Below are positions 18,121 through 25,930 of a DNA stretch of 64,000 nt, piece after piece. The DNA lies in assembly GCA_022072245.1 (NCBI GenBank), contig JAJVIA010000014.1, positions 1 through 64,000 on the forward strand. The letters run 5' to 3'. The translations under genes and the position numbers were made by a program. The notes beneath the pieces are model-generated. The model had not been told where the DNA came from and made no database searches. It saw only the letters and a list, made by a program, of their open reading frames with translations. This stretch comes from Anaerolineae bacterium (lineage in GTDB: Bacteria; Chloroflexota; Anaerolineae; UBA4142; SHND01). How positions within the stretch are numbered: position 1 is the stretch's first letter; each line of letters begins with the position of its first letter.

Positions 18121-18152
18121 ACTGCCGCACCGGTTCCGGTGCGGCAGTTTTA
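18118..18152. terminator. bidirectional terminator
   Basis: CTGCCGCACCGG and CCGGTGCGGCAG form a 12-bp perfect stem with a 2-nt centre, with A residues before and T residues after. It serves the old larA gene on the plus strand and the convergent secreted-protein gene on the minus strand. Confidence 0.9.
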
Positions 18153-18944
18153 TCAATCCAAAATCTGTTTGCGGGACGGCACACAGAGCAGGTCCGCTAG
18201 TGTGACGGTGATTGTTTCTTTGCGGAATTGGTTCGCTGTGTCGCGCGTAGCGGTAAACGGCAGCGGCTGAATCTGGTAGCAGACCAGATGCGCTTTGGGA
18301 TGCAGAACTTCGGTCCACTTGTCTTTGTGATATTTGCGCGTCGGGTTGCACAAAGCAAAGGGTGTCGCCACGACCGTATCGCCTTTTTGGAATTGGTCTT
18401 CGAGTGTGACCGCGATGCCGAGCGATAGCCCTTCGACATAATAGCATTTAAAGTGGTCGGTGTTTTGCGGTTTGGGGTGCGGTAGTTTGCGCGTGGGCGT
18501 CATCAATACTTCGGCGGGCTTGTACACTTTGAGTTGTTGAATGCCAAATTGATTTTTGACCTCCACATTGAGCGATTTGTTCGGATCATGCTGACCGATA
18601 CGATATGCAATCAAATGGTCGTTGGGGAATTTGATGGGTGTAACAACAGTTTCTTTGGTTTTTTGGACCGGATTGCAAAAGCGCACACTCTGTCCGACGC
18701 GCGTCCGTTTTGGGCGGACGTCAAATTGGTCCTGCGTTCTCACCGTTTCCGAGACAGGCGTCGAATTGGTGATTTGGTAACACAGAAAATGGTTGAGCGG
18801 CAATGCTTTGTCCGGTGCGAGCGCGGCGGCAGATTCCGTTTCCGGTGGAGGGAGTGGGTGCGCCAAGACGAATTGACTGGCGCTGAGCGCGTACAACAAA
18901 ACCAAGAACGCGCCGACAAACATCCATTTCGGGAGAGCGGACAT
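18153..18944 (-). CDS. secreted protein with four ~50-residue repeats (DUF7450-like)
   Basis: The 263-residue product has a signal peptide or N-terminal anchor (WMFVGAFLVLLYALSASQFVLA, about 7-28). Four similar repeats follow, each with a pattern H-(L/F)-x-x-Y...(D/N)QF...(N/T)P(T/V)(R/Q)K: LNHFLCYQIT...DQFDV...CNPVQK; NDHLIAYRIG...NQFGI...TPTRK; TDHFKCYYVE...DQFQK...CNPTRK; KAHLVCYQIQ...NQFRK...CVPSRK. Paired cysteines in repeats 1, 3 and 4 are lacking in repeat 2. This matches a domain of unknown function seen in secreted environmental bacterial proteins. It starts with a good ribosome-binding site (AAGGAGGT). The role is unknown; an extracellular or envelope location is likely. Confidence 0.85.
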   Translation of the reverse strand: MSALPKWMFVGAFLVLLYALSASQFVLAHPLPPPETESAAALAPDKALPLNHFLCYQITNSTPVSETVRTQDQFDVRPKRTRVGQSVRFCNPVQKTKETVVTPIKFPNDHLIAYRIGQHDPNKSLNVEVKNQFGIQQLKVYKPAEVLMTPTRKLPHPKPQNTDHFKCYYVEGLSLGIAVTLEDQFQKGDTVVATPFALCNPTRKYHKDKWTEVLHPKAHLVCYQIQPLPFTATRDTANQFRKETITVTLADLLCVPSRKQILD

Positions 18945-19153
18945 GGCAGACCTCCTTGTTGCCGGTGGGTACCGACCTGAATGTGCGCCCTAAAGAGCAT
19001 GCGCGATGACGATGTGAGGCGCAATGAGTTTGGACGAAACGCGAAGCGGCATCGGAAGCAGAGGTTTTCTGAAAACCAAATTCGAAGAAACACCAATCCC
19101 AACGCGGAATATCGTCATTATACAACGAAATCGGCGCGAGAGCTGCGCGGATT
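18945..19153. other. divergent intergenic region
   Basis: About 210 bp between the secreted-protein gene (minus) and the subtilase (plus). I see the ribosome-binding site of the former next to its start and no further gene; the subtilase promoter begins at 19154. Confidence 0.5.
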
Positions 19154-19183
19154 TTGACAGGCATTTCCCTCTCGTGCTACACT
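19154..19183 (+). promoter_or_regulatory. promoter of the subtilase gene
   Basis: TTGACA (19154-19159) and TACACT (19178-19183) are separated by 18 bp. A GTG codon follows 7 nt later at 19191 with no ribosome-binding site, so the mRNA is probably leaderless. Confidence 0.65.
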
Positions 19184-19190
19184 CGTGCGC

Positions 19191-20915
19191 GTGTCGGTTT
19201 CGCTTGAAAACATGTCCGTTGCGCATCGCCGCGCGAGCAGCGCGGCGGCGGATGGCGTGTTTTGTCCGCGCTGTGGACGCCGCACCGACGCGATTCTGCT
19301 GGCGTTCAATCGTCAACTCGAAGCGCACATTGTGCGCGCGCTGCAAACGCAAACGCCGCAATGGAAACCCGCGCAAGGCGCTTGCCCGCGCTGCGTTCTC
19401 GATGCGGTGACGCTGACGCGTCAACAACGGCGCGCCGAATCTATGCAGCACGAATTGCAGCTGCCGTATCCGGTGTATTCGCGCGCCGAACGCGCGCTGC
19501 TGGCTATGCCGTATCGGATGCACGCGTATCCGCAATTCACCGGGCGCGGCGTCGTAATGGCGTTTCTCGATTCCGGTTTTTATCCGCATCCCGACCTCAC
19601 AAAACCGTACAATCGCATTTTGACGCATGTGGACGCGACGGCGCGGGAACCGGTCGAGCGTCCGCGTTTTCGACGGCCCGCGCTGACGAGCTGGCACGGC
19701 TTGATGACTTTGTGCGTCGCGGCGGGCAATGGTTTTTTGTCGGAAGGCAAATATCGCGGCATTGCCTATAATACGCGTTTGGTCTTGGTGAAAACGGGCA
19801 ATCGCCGCGGGCGCGCGATTCACGAGACGGATATTTATCGCGCGCTGACGTGGGCGTTGGAACAGCAGCATCATTTCAATATCCGCGTCGTCAATCTTTC
19901 GGTCGGCGGCGATTTTCCATCGGACGGCACGCTGACGAAATTGGACGATTTGGTGGAAGAAGCGTCGGCGCGCGGCATGACGGTTGTGTGCGCGGTGGGG
20001 AATGATAATGCCGAACGGGTGATGCCGCCGGCGAGCGCGCCGTCGGCGCTGACGGTGGGCGGTTTGGACGATGGCAATTCGTGGGAGCGCGGACGCTTTC
20101 GCTTGTATCCCTCCAATTATGGACGCGGCGGGCAGAATGTGTCCAAACCCGATGTGATTGCGCCCGCGCGTTGGGTGCCCGCGCCGATGCTGCCGCAGAC
20201 GTGGGTGTATAACGAGGGGCAGTATTTGTGGAAACTGCTGCACGCGTCCGATGATGAATTGGAAAAATTATTGCAGACGCGCAAAGCGGAAAACACGTTC
20301 AAAAAAGAAACGCTCGCGCTGCCGCTGGAAGAAATCCGCGCGACGCTGCGCGCGCGGATGATCGAGCAAAAATATATTCACGCGCATTATCAGCACGCCG
20401 ACGGCACTTCGATGGCGGCGCCGTTGGTGAGCGCGGTGGCGGCGCAAATGTTGGAGGCGAATCCGACGTTGACGCCCGCGCAGATTAAAAGTATCCTCAG
20501 GGAAACGGCGCATCCGCTGGAACAATTTTCGCGCGCGCCGCAGGGCTGCGGCGCGCTGAACGCGGCGCACGCGGTCGCTCGCGCGCTGCGCGCGCCGAAC
20601 GGCGCGCTGGCAAATTTTCCGCTGTCGCCGCAAATTCATTCCGACTCGATTGAATTTACGTACTATGACGTCAAGGCGCAGCGCGTCGCGGCGGTGGGCG
20701 AGTGGAACGGTTGGCGCACGCACGCGCATTATTTGTACGAGCGCGCGCCGGGCGTGTGGCACGGCGTTATACCGCGGCCGCCGCGCGGTCGGTACGCGTA
20801 TAAATTTTTGGTGGAACGCGAGAATCAGCGTTTGTGGCGCGACGACCCGGAAAATCTCGATTGCATCGAAGATGGCCTCGGCGGATTTTATTCGTGGTTG
20901 AACGTCAAGCCGTAA
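19191..20915 (+). CDS. subtilisin-like (S8) protease with zinc-ribbon and CBM48-like domain
   Basis: About 574 residues without signal peptide. The N-terminus has two CPRC motifs some 45 residues apart (CPRCGRR and CPRCVLD), a likely zinc-binding unit. The subtilase catalytic triad is visible: Asp in VVMAFLDSGFYPHPD, His in TSWHGLMTLCVAAGNG, and Ser in GTSMAAPLVSA; NLSVGG and VVCAVGND complete the core, which carries a charged insertion before the Ser. The last ~85 residues (VAAVGEWNGWRTHAHYLYE..., GRYAYKFLVE) resemble the CBM48/AMPK-beta glycogen-binding fold. I chose GTG 19191 because of the promoter spacing; GTG 19185 and ATG 19212 are alternatives. A cytoplasmic, glycogen-associated protease is an inference. 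An esterase gene follows. Confidence 0.88.
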   Translation: MSVSLENMSVAHRRASSAAADGVFCPRCGRRTDAILLAFNRQLEAHIVRALQTQTPQWKPAQGACPRCVLDAVTLTRQQRRAESMQHELQLPYPVYSRAERALLAMPYRMHAYPQFTGRGVVMAFLDSGFYPHPDLTKPYNRILTHVDATAREPVERPRFRRPALTSWHGLMTLCVAAGNGFLSEGKYRGIAYNTRLVLVKTGNRRGRAIHETDIYRALTWALEQQHHFNIRVVNLSVGGDFPSDGTLTKLDDLVEEASARGMTVVCAVGNDNAERVMPPASAPSALTVGGLDDGNSWERGRFRLYPSNYGRGGQNVSKPDVIAPARWVPAPMLPQTWVYNEGQYLWKLLHASDDELEKLLQTRKAENTFKKETLALPLEEIRATLRARMIEQKYIHAHYQHADGTSMAAPLVSAVAAQMLEANPTLTPAQIKSILRETAHPLEQFSRAPQGCGALNAAHAVARALRAPNGALANFPLSPQIHSDSIEFTYYDVKAQRVAAVGEWNGWRTHAHYLYERAPGVWHGVIPRPPRGRYAYKFLVERENQRLWRDDPENLDCIEDGLGGFYSWLNVKP

Positions 20916-21072
20916 CGCGTAACGCGCACTCATATCGAGTCGGACGTTTCCGAAAACGTTTTGGCTTGACCGCCGCGCTGTTCGAACGGCGTTTGAACAA
21001 GTTCAAGTTGGCATTTTGGATTTCGATTGACCCAAAATCATTCGCGCTATGCAGCGCGTCAAAAGGAGCATC

Positions 21073-21804
21073 ATGCAGCGATTCATTGACGGTTGGCACA
21101 GTCCGAGTTTGAACCAGTGGATGGGTATTGTGACGTACGGACATTACGGTTTTCCGCTGTTGCTCTTTCCGACGGCGGCGGCGGATTTTTTGGAATATGA
21201 ACGCTTTCAAATGATTGACGCGCTTGCGCCGTTCATTGACGGCGGCAAGGTCAAGGTATTTTCCATCAACAGCATCAATCGCGAGGCGTGGCTGAATCGC
21301 GGCATGCATCCGGGCGCGATGGCGTGGCGGCAGGTGCAATACAACAAATATATTTGCGACGAAGTCGTGCCGTACATTTGGAATTCGTGTCGCGGGCGGT
21401 TTGGCATTATTACGTGCGGCGCATCGCTCGGCGCGTATCACGCGATGAATCAATTGTGTCGGCGTCCCGACCTGTTCGCCGGTACGCTTGCGATGAGCGG
21501 CGATTACGATATTCGGCATTACATCCACACCGATTATTCGGACGAAAATATCTATTTCAACAATCCGGTCGAATATGTGCCGCAGCTCGGCGGCGAATAT
21601 TTGAACGCGCTGCAACACAAGCGCGATATTTTTCTTGCGACGGGGCAGGGCAATTACGAAAATCCGGGCGCGTCGCGTTATTTCTCGCAGCTCTTGAGCC
21701 AAAAGGGCATCCCCCACGAACTTTCGATGTGGGGTCACGAATGGCCCCACGACTGGCCCACATGGCGCGCGATGATAAAGTATTTTGTGGGGGAGCGGTA
21801 CTAG
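21073..21804 (+). CDS. esterase of the PF00756 (esterase D/Fes) type
   Basis: A 243-residue alpha/beta hydrolase. The nucleophile elbow is CGASLGA (G-x-S-x-G); a GDYDIRHYIH segment and the late HEWPHDWPTW histidine fit the rest of the triad. It begins MQRFIDGWHSPSLNQWMGI at an ATG preceded by AAAGGAG; an upstream in-frame ATG at 21049 has no such site. No signal peptide, so it acts in the cytoplasm unless exported otherwise. Relatives hydrolyse carboxylic esters on sugars or siderophores. Adjacent CBM48-bearing subtilase is interesting because CBM48 domains are frequently fused to this esterase family. Confidence 0.88.
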   Translation: MQRFIDGWHSPSLNQWMGIVTYGHYGFPLLLFPTAAADFLEYERFQMIDALAPFIDGGKVKVFSINSINREAWLNRGMHPGAMAWRQVQYNKYICDEVVPYIWNSCRGRFGIITCGASLGAYHAMNQLCRRPDLFAGTLAMSGDYDIRHYIHTDYSDENIYFNNPVEYVPQLGGEYLNALQHKRDIFLATGQGNYENPGASRYFSQLLSQKGIPHELSMWGHEWPHDWPTWRAMIKYFVGERY

Positions 21805-21841
21805 GAAAATTTAGGGTGGAATGGGGCAAGTTAAAGCGGAA

Positions 21842-22204
21842 ATGATAACCAAAGCGCAAATCGCGGAATTGAAACAAAATGATTTGGCGGGTCTGCATCG
21901 GCTGATTCAAGAAAAATCAGACAGCCGCGAGCTGCTTTTTATTTTGGAAAATCTGGGTTATTTGCCGCGCGGGTTTGACGCCAAAATTTTGCTGCCGTTT
22001 TTGCAGCATCCAAACGACCAAGTGCGTTTGTGGGCGGTAAAAAATTTGGGCAAGGTGAGTTTGGATTTTCTCACGCAGGTTTTTTGCCTAGTCCATCGCA
22101 TCACCAAAGAGGGGCGGTTTCTCATTGTCAACACGTCGCCTGTCATCGTGCCGCGCACAGTTCGCGCACACTGCGGCAGTGTGCGCTGGACAGCCGTTTC
22201 TTGA
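21842..22204 (+). pseudogene. 5' fragment of a HEAT-repeat protein gene
   Basis: The frame starts MITKAQIAELKQNDLAGLHR and continues with ENLGYLPRGFDAKILLPFLQ and HPNDQVRLWAVKNLGKV, a HEAT-like repeat. This N-terminus resembles the HEAT-repeat part of large DNA-methyltransferase-linked proteins that accompany SNF2 helicases. Similarity ends near 22060; the remaining frame runs over the start of the PNPOx gene and stops at 22204. The methyltransferase part is absent. I read it as a truncated remnant left by a deletion or insertion; the family assignment is from memory of the motif, not a search. Confidence 0.6.
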
Positions 22205-22640
22205 TACGACAACGTTTTGGTATGACGCGTCGTGGCGCGAAATTTATTTACACTCGAATGTCGTCGGTCGGATGCGCGCCAACGCGGCACACAACGCGCG
22301 TGTTTGTTTTAAGGTTTTGGAGTCGGAAAATTTTTTGCCGTCGAATGTGGCATTGGAATTGTTGGTGCAATTTCGCAGTGTCATCGCGTTCGGCGCCCTT
22401 CGGGTTTCGGAACATGGCGCGGACAAGGAACGCGCATTGTATGGCTTGATGCGAAAGTATTTTTCACACTACACCGTCGGCGCGCTGATTCGTCCGCTTA
22501 CAGACAAGGAATTGAAACGAACGAGTGTATACGCGATTGCGATTACAGAATGGAGTGGCCAAGAGAATTGGGTGGAGACGGTGGAACAGCGTGAGGTGTG
22601 GGCGGAGTTGCCTACCGAGTTGTTGAGCGCGAATGAGTGA
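22125..22640 (+). CDS. PNPOx-like FMN-binding split-barrel protein (NimA-like)
   Basis: The 171-residue frame contains FAHTAAVCAGQPFLDTTTFW, EIYLHSNVVGRMRANAAHNA (typical FMN-phosphate-binding strand), RVCFKVLES, FRSVIAFGALRVSEH and LYGLMRKYFSH. These are landmarks of the pyridoxamine-5'-phosphate oxidase-like split barrel related to 5-nitroimidazole reductases. The C-terminus LKRTSVYAIAITEWSGQENW is also conserved. The start is a TTG with GAGGGG about 10 nt upstream; homologues usually have 10-20 more N-terminal residues and an in-frame stop lies just upstream, so the 5' end may be damaged where it meets the HEAT fragment. Flavin reductase or haem/antibiotic reduction are possible roles. Confidence 0.75.
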   Translation: MSTRRLSSCRAQFAHTAAVCAGQPFLDTTTFWYDASWREIYLHSNVVGRMRANAAHNARVCFKVLESENFLPSNVALELLVQFRSVIAFGALRVSEHGADKERALYGLMRKYFSHYTVGALIRPLTDKELKRTSVYAIAITEWSGQENWVETVEQREVWAELPTELLSANE

Positions 22641-22695
22641 AGGTGGTATAAAGAAGCACATTGGCCAAGGATTGCTTTCAAAGGATATATTTAAC

Positions 22696-23685
22696 ATGGA
22701 CTCTGCACCCAAGTTTACACAAACCGATAGAGAGATGGTTATTCAGGAGTTAGAAAAAATTCAAAAATCGCCCCTAACACCGGCAAAACCATCACGTAAA
22801 CTTTTCGTTGACAAGAATGGAAAGTACTATTGCATTTTCGGCGCGGCTACAGGTTGGCATGGTGTCTCGCCAGAGTTGCTGAATGAGTTAAAGATTCGCG
22901 CTGACAAAACCTTATTGGTCATTGCGAAAAAGTATCGGACGCGAATTGATATTTGTGTTGGGACGGTTAACAAACTTGTTGAGCAACGACAGAAATTGAA
23001 AAAGACGAAACAAGGAGGACTCCAATTTCACACAATTCTTACTGAGGATGGGATGTATTGTCTTGAAATTCCAGAGTTACAGCTAAAAAAAATTGGCGAG
23101 ATTTTTTTGTCCGCCGATGTGTCACCTTCTCTTGACCTTTCTGAGATAAAGAAAATTGTAAATCTTGAGCTGTTATCGGGCTTTACAAATCTTGATCCAG
23201 AAAGTGGTGTAACTCATCAAGACATCCAAGCAAAAATTATTCTTATCGGTAAATGGCTAGGTTATCGAACATTTACACCAGACCCAAGCAAGGAAAGTCA
23301 TTACGGTAAACTCGGTGATCTTACATCCGAAAAAAAGATGCCAACAGAATATATTGCAGAGCGTCTGCTTGATAAAGTAAAGCAGATAGATGTTATCTGG
23401 TTTGATGATGAGGGTTACCCGACACATTGTTTTGAAGTTGAGCATTCAACAGACATTACCAAAGGTCTTTTGAGAATGTATCAGATTAGAAAATTGCGTA
23501 TCAGGATGTTTATCGTTTCCAAAGAAACCTCAAAAACGAAATTTGAGATGGAAGTGAACAAGGACCCATTCTTGCATGTCAAAGAACAGTTTGTTTTTCG
23601 TTCCTATAGGGAACTCCAAGAATTTTTCGACTCGGTGAAGAAATTTGCTATTGTCAGAGGAACATTTCTCCATGAAGAATCGTAA
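22696..23685 (+). CDS. AT-rich gene for a PD-(D/E)xK-like nuclease candidate
   Basis: The 329-residue protein is Lys-rich and its gene is clearly more AT-rich than the neighbours, pointing to transfer. Near the C-terminus, QIDVIWFDDEGYPTHCFEVE followed by HSTDITKGLLRMYQ has the D...E-x-E pattern of PD-(D/E)xK nucleases of restriction type, and VSKE a few residues later may close the core. The N-terminal half is unassigned. The ATG at 22696 has AAAGGA about 10 nt upstream; an in-frame ATG at 22633 overlaps the PNPOx gene but lies in GC-rich DNA. With the HEAT-type methyltransferase fragment nearby this may be the remains of a restriction or defence locus. Function is inferred. Confidence 0.6.
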   Translation: MDSAPKFTQTDREMVIQELEKIQKSPLTPAKPSRKLFVDKNGKYYCIFGAATGWHGVSPELLNELKIRADKTLLVIAKKYRTRIDICVGTVNKLVEQRQKLKKTKQGGLQFHTILTEDGMYCLEIPELQLKKIGEIFLSADVSPSLDLSEIKKIVNLELLSGFTNLDPESGVTHQDIQAKIILIGKWLGYRTFTPDPSKESHYGKLGDLTSEKKMPTEYIAERLLDKVKQIDVIWFDDEGYPTHCFEVEHSTDITKGLLRMYQIRKLRIRMFIVSKETSKTKFEMEVNKDPFLHVKEQFVFRSYRELQEFFDSVKKFAIVRGTFLHEES

Positions 23686-23896
23686 ACCAGAAATATATGT
23701 AGGACGCCCAATGATTTTTACCAATGGCGCGTTCGTATCTCCGGGCAGGGTTATAGTAAATGGGCGCGAAGCTTGATGCTGGATTGTCGAGTCTTTTGAA
23801 GGCGACAGTTTTTATGATGGTGAGGAAATTCTTCCAATCGAGAACTCTTACAATAAAGAGAATTTACTCAAGCTGATTGAGGATGCCGAAGAGTGA
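23672..23896 (+). pseudogene. small ORF interrupted by an in-frame TGA
   Basis: The ATG overlaps the end of the nuclease-like gene by 14 nt and has GAGGAAC upstream. The frame reads MKNRKPEIYVGRPMIFTNGA through NGREA, then TGA at 23774-23776, and continues in the same frame as CWIVESFEGDSFYDGEEILP to a stop at 23894. Continuous protein-like sequence on both sides of the TGA suggests a 74-residue gene with a nonsense mutation (for example TGG to TGA). The 34-residue N-terminal peptide might still be made. There is no redox motif around the TGA, so selenocysteine is unlikely here. Confidence 0.5.
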
Positions 23897-24095
23897 TTGA
23901 ATGGAACGCTTCCCCATCCTCCGCGTCATTTATATCGCGCAACCTTGACCGGATAGAAATGTTGGCGGGCGTGGGGCGTTTGGGTGGGACGATAGATTTG
24001 GATAGGCAAGCGCGGCGAATAAGGTTCGCGTGAGGCGCGGAAACCGCCAAGAGGATTGTTGGCGCAACCGTTATGGTCGTCCAAGGGGGGACACG
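23897..24095. other. intergenic region
   Basis: About 200 bp without a convincing gene. Base composition returns to GC-rich. Short stop-broken frames (for example GRGAFGWDDRF) may be gene debris bordering the AT-rich patch. A strong ribosome-binding site for the next gene lies at 24083-24090. Confidence 0.4.
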
Positions 24096-24455
24096 ATGGA
24101 TTTGGTTTTACCCGGCGGCGCAGGGTTGTTTGATTCTACCGGTTACATGGATTCTACAAACACGGCGTATCCCAACGCCACCGCAGAGGATTTGAGCAAT
24201 GCGCTCGCGGCAATGGAGCGCGGCGACATCGAGTTTGTGATTTTGCAGGATAACGCGACCAAGCAGTTTATGCAGACGACGGGCAGCCCCGCCGAAGGGT
24301 ACTATCTCGAATACAATGACGGCAAGGATGATTCGATGCTGCGCGCGCGCGGCGACACCTTGTCGAAAATACAGGTTACGGAAGCGCTCACCGCGTTCCT
24401 CAAGCATGATGCCGCATGGCAAACGATGTTTGTGTGGGAACGCTTTACGTATTGA
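24096..24455 (+). CDS. uncharacterised 119-aa protein
   Basis: The frame MDLVLPGGAGLFDSTGYMDS...FVWERFTY starts at an ATG with AAGGGGGG five bases upstream, a decisive signal over the earlier in-frame start at 24030. Its stop overlaps the ATG of the phosphatase gene (TGATG), so the two are co-translated. The sequence has an N-terminal glycine-rich loop, a mixed alpha/beta middle (EDLSNALAAMERGDIEFVIL) and C-terminal AFLKHDAAWQTMFVWERF. No signal peptide or membrane segment. No family recognised; the pattern of a small compact soluble protein is reminiscent of immunity-type proteins, which I cannot support further. Confidence 0.7.
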   Translation: MDLVLPGGAGLFDSTGYMDSTNTAYPNATAEDLSNALAAMERGDIEFVILQDNATKQFMQTTGSPAEGYYLEYNDGKDDSMLRARGDTLSKIQVTEALTAFLKHDAAWQTMFVWERFTY

Positions 24456-24901
24456 TGAAAAGGCAAATTTTATTCCTATGCAGCGGCAATTATTATCGTA
24501 GTCGGTTCGCGGAGATTCTTTTCAATCACCTCGCGCAGGAAAATGAGCTGGCATGGCGCGCGCAATCGCGCGGCATTGTGGCGCAATGGAGCCGCAACCC
24601 GGGATCCATTTCGCCCGCCGCGCTAGCTGGCTTGCGCGCGCGCAACATTTCGCCCGATGTCACGCGGTATCCGATGCAATTGACGGAAACGGATTTGACG
24701 CGCGCCGAACGCATCATTGCCATGTACGAAGCGGAACATCGTCCGATGCTGCGCGCGTATTTTCCGCAATGGGAAAACAAAACTGAATTTTGGCGCATCC
24801 CCGATTTGGACGAAATGAATTCCGAAAACGCGTTGGCGCGGCTTGAGCAGAACGTGCGCGCGCTCACGCTCGCTTTGGCGCCCGCCAAACTTTTCCTTTG
24901 A
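24455..24901 (+). CDS. low-molecular-weight protein tyrosine phosphatase family
   Basis: The 148-residue product begins MKRQILFLCSGNYYRSRFAE. The P-loop C-x5-R-S (CSGNYYRS, about 9-16) is that of LMW phosphatases and related arsenate reductases, and the general acid Asp probably lies in RIPDLDEMN near residue 115. These enzymes dephosphorylate phosphotyrosine proteins, often in exopolysaccharide or peptide-modification clusters. It is translationally coupled to the gene before it and stands at the head of the ligase cluster, so it could counteract the HprK-like kinase downstream; that is an inference. Confidence 0.85.
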   Translation: MKRQILFLCSGNYYRSRFAEILFNHLAQENELAWRAQSRGIVAQWSRNPGSISPAALAGLRARNISPDVTRYPMQLTETDLTRAERIIAMYEAEHRPMLRAYFPQWENKTEFWRIPDLDEMNSENALARLEQNVRALTLALAPAKLFL

Positions 24902-24944
24902 ATCCGGTTGTATAATTGCACTATTCCACTCAGGAGTCGAAACC

Positions 24945-25862
24945 ATGACCAAAAAAATCGGCCTCATTATCGGACGCGAATGGTCGTTCCCCCCCGAATT
25001 TATCAAAGAGGTGAACCGCCGTGAGCAGGGCGTGATTGCGGAATACGCCAAACTGGGCGGCACGCGCATGGACGAGCCGTGCGAATATGCCGTGCTGGTT
25101 GACCGCATTTCGCACGAGGTGCCGTATTATCGTTCGTATCTGAAAAACGCGGTCTTGCAAGGCACGCATGTCGTCAACAATCCGTTCATGTGGACGGCGG
25201 ACGATAAATTTGTCGGCGCGTCGCTCGTGACGAAATTGGGTTTGGTGTCGCCCAAAACGGTGGCGCTGCCCAACAAAGAATATATTCCGGGCATCATTCA
25301 CAATGAATCGCTGCGGAATCTGGAATTTCCGATTCCGTGGGAGAAACACATCGAGTATCTCGGCGGATTTCCGGTGATTCTCAAAGACGCGCACGGCGGC
25401 GGCTGGAAACAGGTGTACAAAATCAACAGCATGGATGAATTGTGGCTGCGCTATAACGAAAGCGGTTTGCTCACCATGATTCTGCAAGAATTCATCCAAT
25501 GGGACAATTACATCCGCTGTATGTGTCTGGAGCAGAGCGATATTTTGGTCATGCACTATGACCCGTCCGAACGCAAATACGCGCGCCACAATTTGGACGC
25601 GGCGATGTACGAACGCATTTACAACGATTCGGCGCGTCTCGTGCGCGCGCTCGGCTATGACATGAATACGGTCGAATGGGCCATCCGCGACGGGACGCCG
25701 TATGCGATTGATTTCATGAATCCCGCGCCCGACATGGATATTTATTCGCTCGGCGAAGAATTTTTCAACTGGTGCGTTACGCACATGGCGGACATGTGCA
25801 TCAAGCTCGCGCTCAACCCGCGCCCGCAAATTAACGAAATGCGGTGGAATCAATTCTTTTAG
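24945..25862 (+). CDS. ATP-grasp ligase (first of cluster)
   Basis: The 305-residue protein MTKKIGLIIGREWSFPPEFI... has an N-terminal pre-ATP-grasp fold (EYAVLVDRISHEVPYYRSYL), then ATP-grasp elements FPVILKDAHGGGWKQVYKI and LTMILQEFIQWDNYIRC, and the metal-binding strand VEWAIRDGTPYAIDFMNPAP. ATP-grasp enzymes of this size ligate a carboxylate to an amine via acyl phosphate. CAGGAG precedes the ATG. Substrates are unknown. The next gene is a second ATP-grasp-like enzyme and a GCS2-type ligase follows, so a small peptide or amide metabolite is a plausible product. Confidence 0.85.
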   Translation: MTKKIGLIIGREWSFPPEFIKEVNRREQGVIAEYAKLGGTRMDEPCEYAVLVDRISHEVPYYRSYLKNAVLQGTHVVNNPFMWTADDKFVGASLVTKLGLVSPKTVALPNKEYIPGIIHNESLRNLEFPIPWEKHIEYLGGFPVILKDAHGGGWKQVYKINSMDELWLRYNESGLLTMILQEFIQWDNYIRCMCLEQSDILVMHYDPSERKYARHNLDAAMYERIYNDSARLVRALGYDMNTVEWAIRDGTPYAIDFMNPAPDMDIYSLGEEFFNWCVTHMADMCIKLALNPRPQINEMRWNQFF

Positions 25863-25930
25863 GTAAAACGCGGCAGGGAGCGCGTCGCACGAACGCAAGG
25901 CGCTGCCTGCCGCTTGTTCCTCAGACCCTC

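Noticed and set aside
18990-20243. Minus-strand open frame of about 417 codons opposite the subtilase
   Set aside because: Low-complexity Arg/His-rich translation and full overlap with a protease whose catalytic triad is intact.
23774-23776. Second selenocysteine codon
   Set aside because: The TGA in the small ORF is not at a Cys or redox position and no stem with the required spacing follows; a nonsense mutation is simpler.
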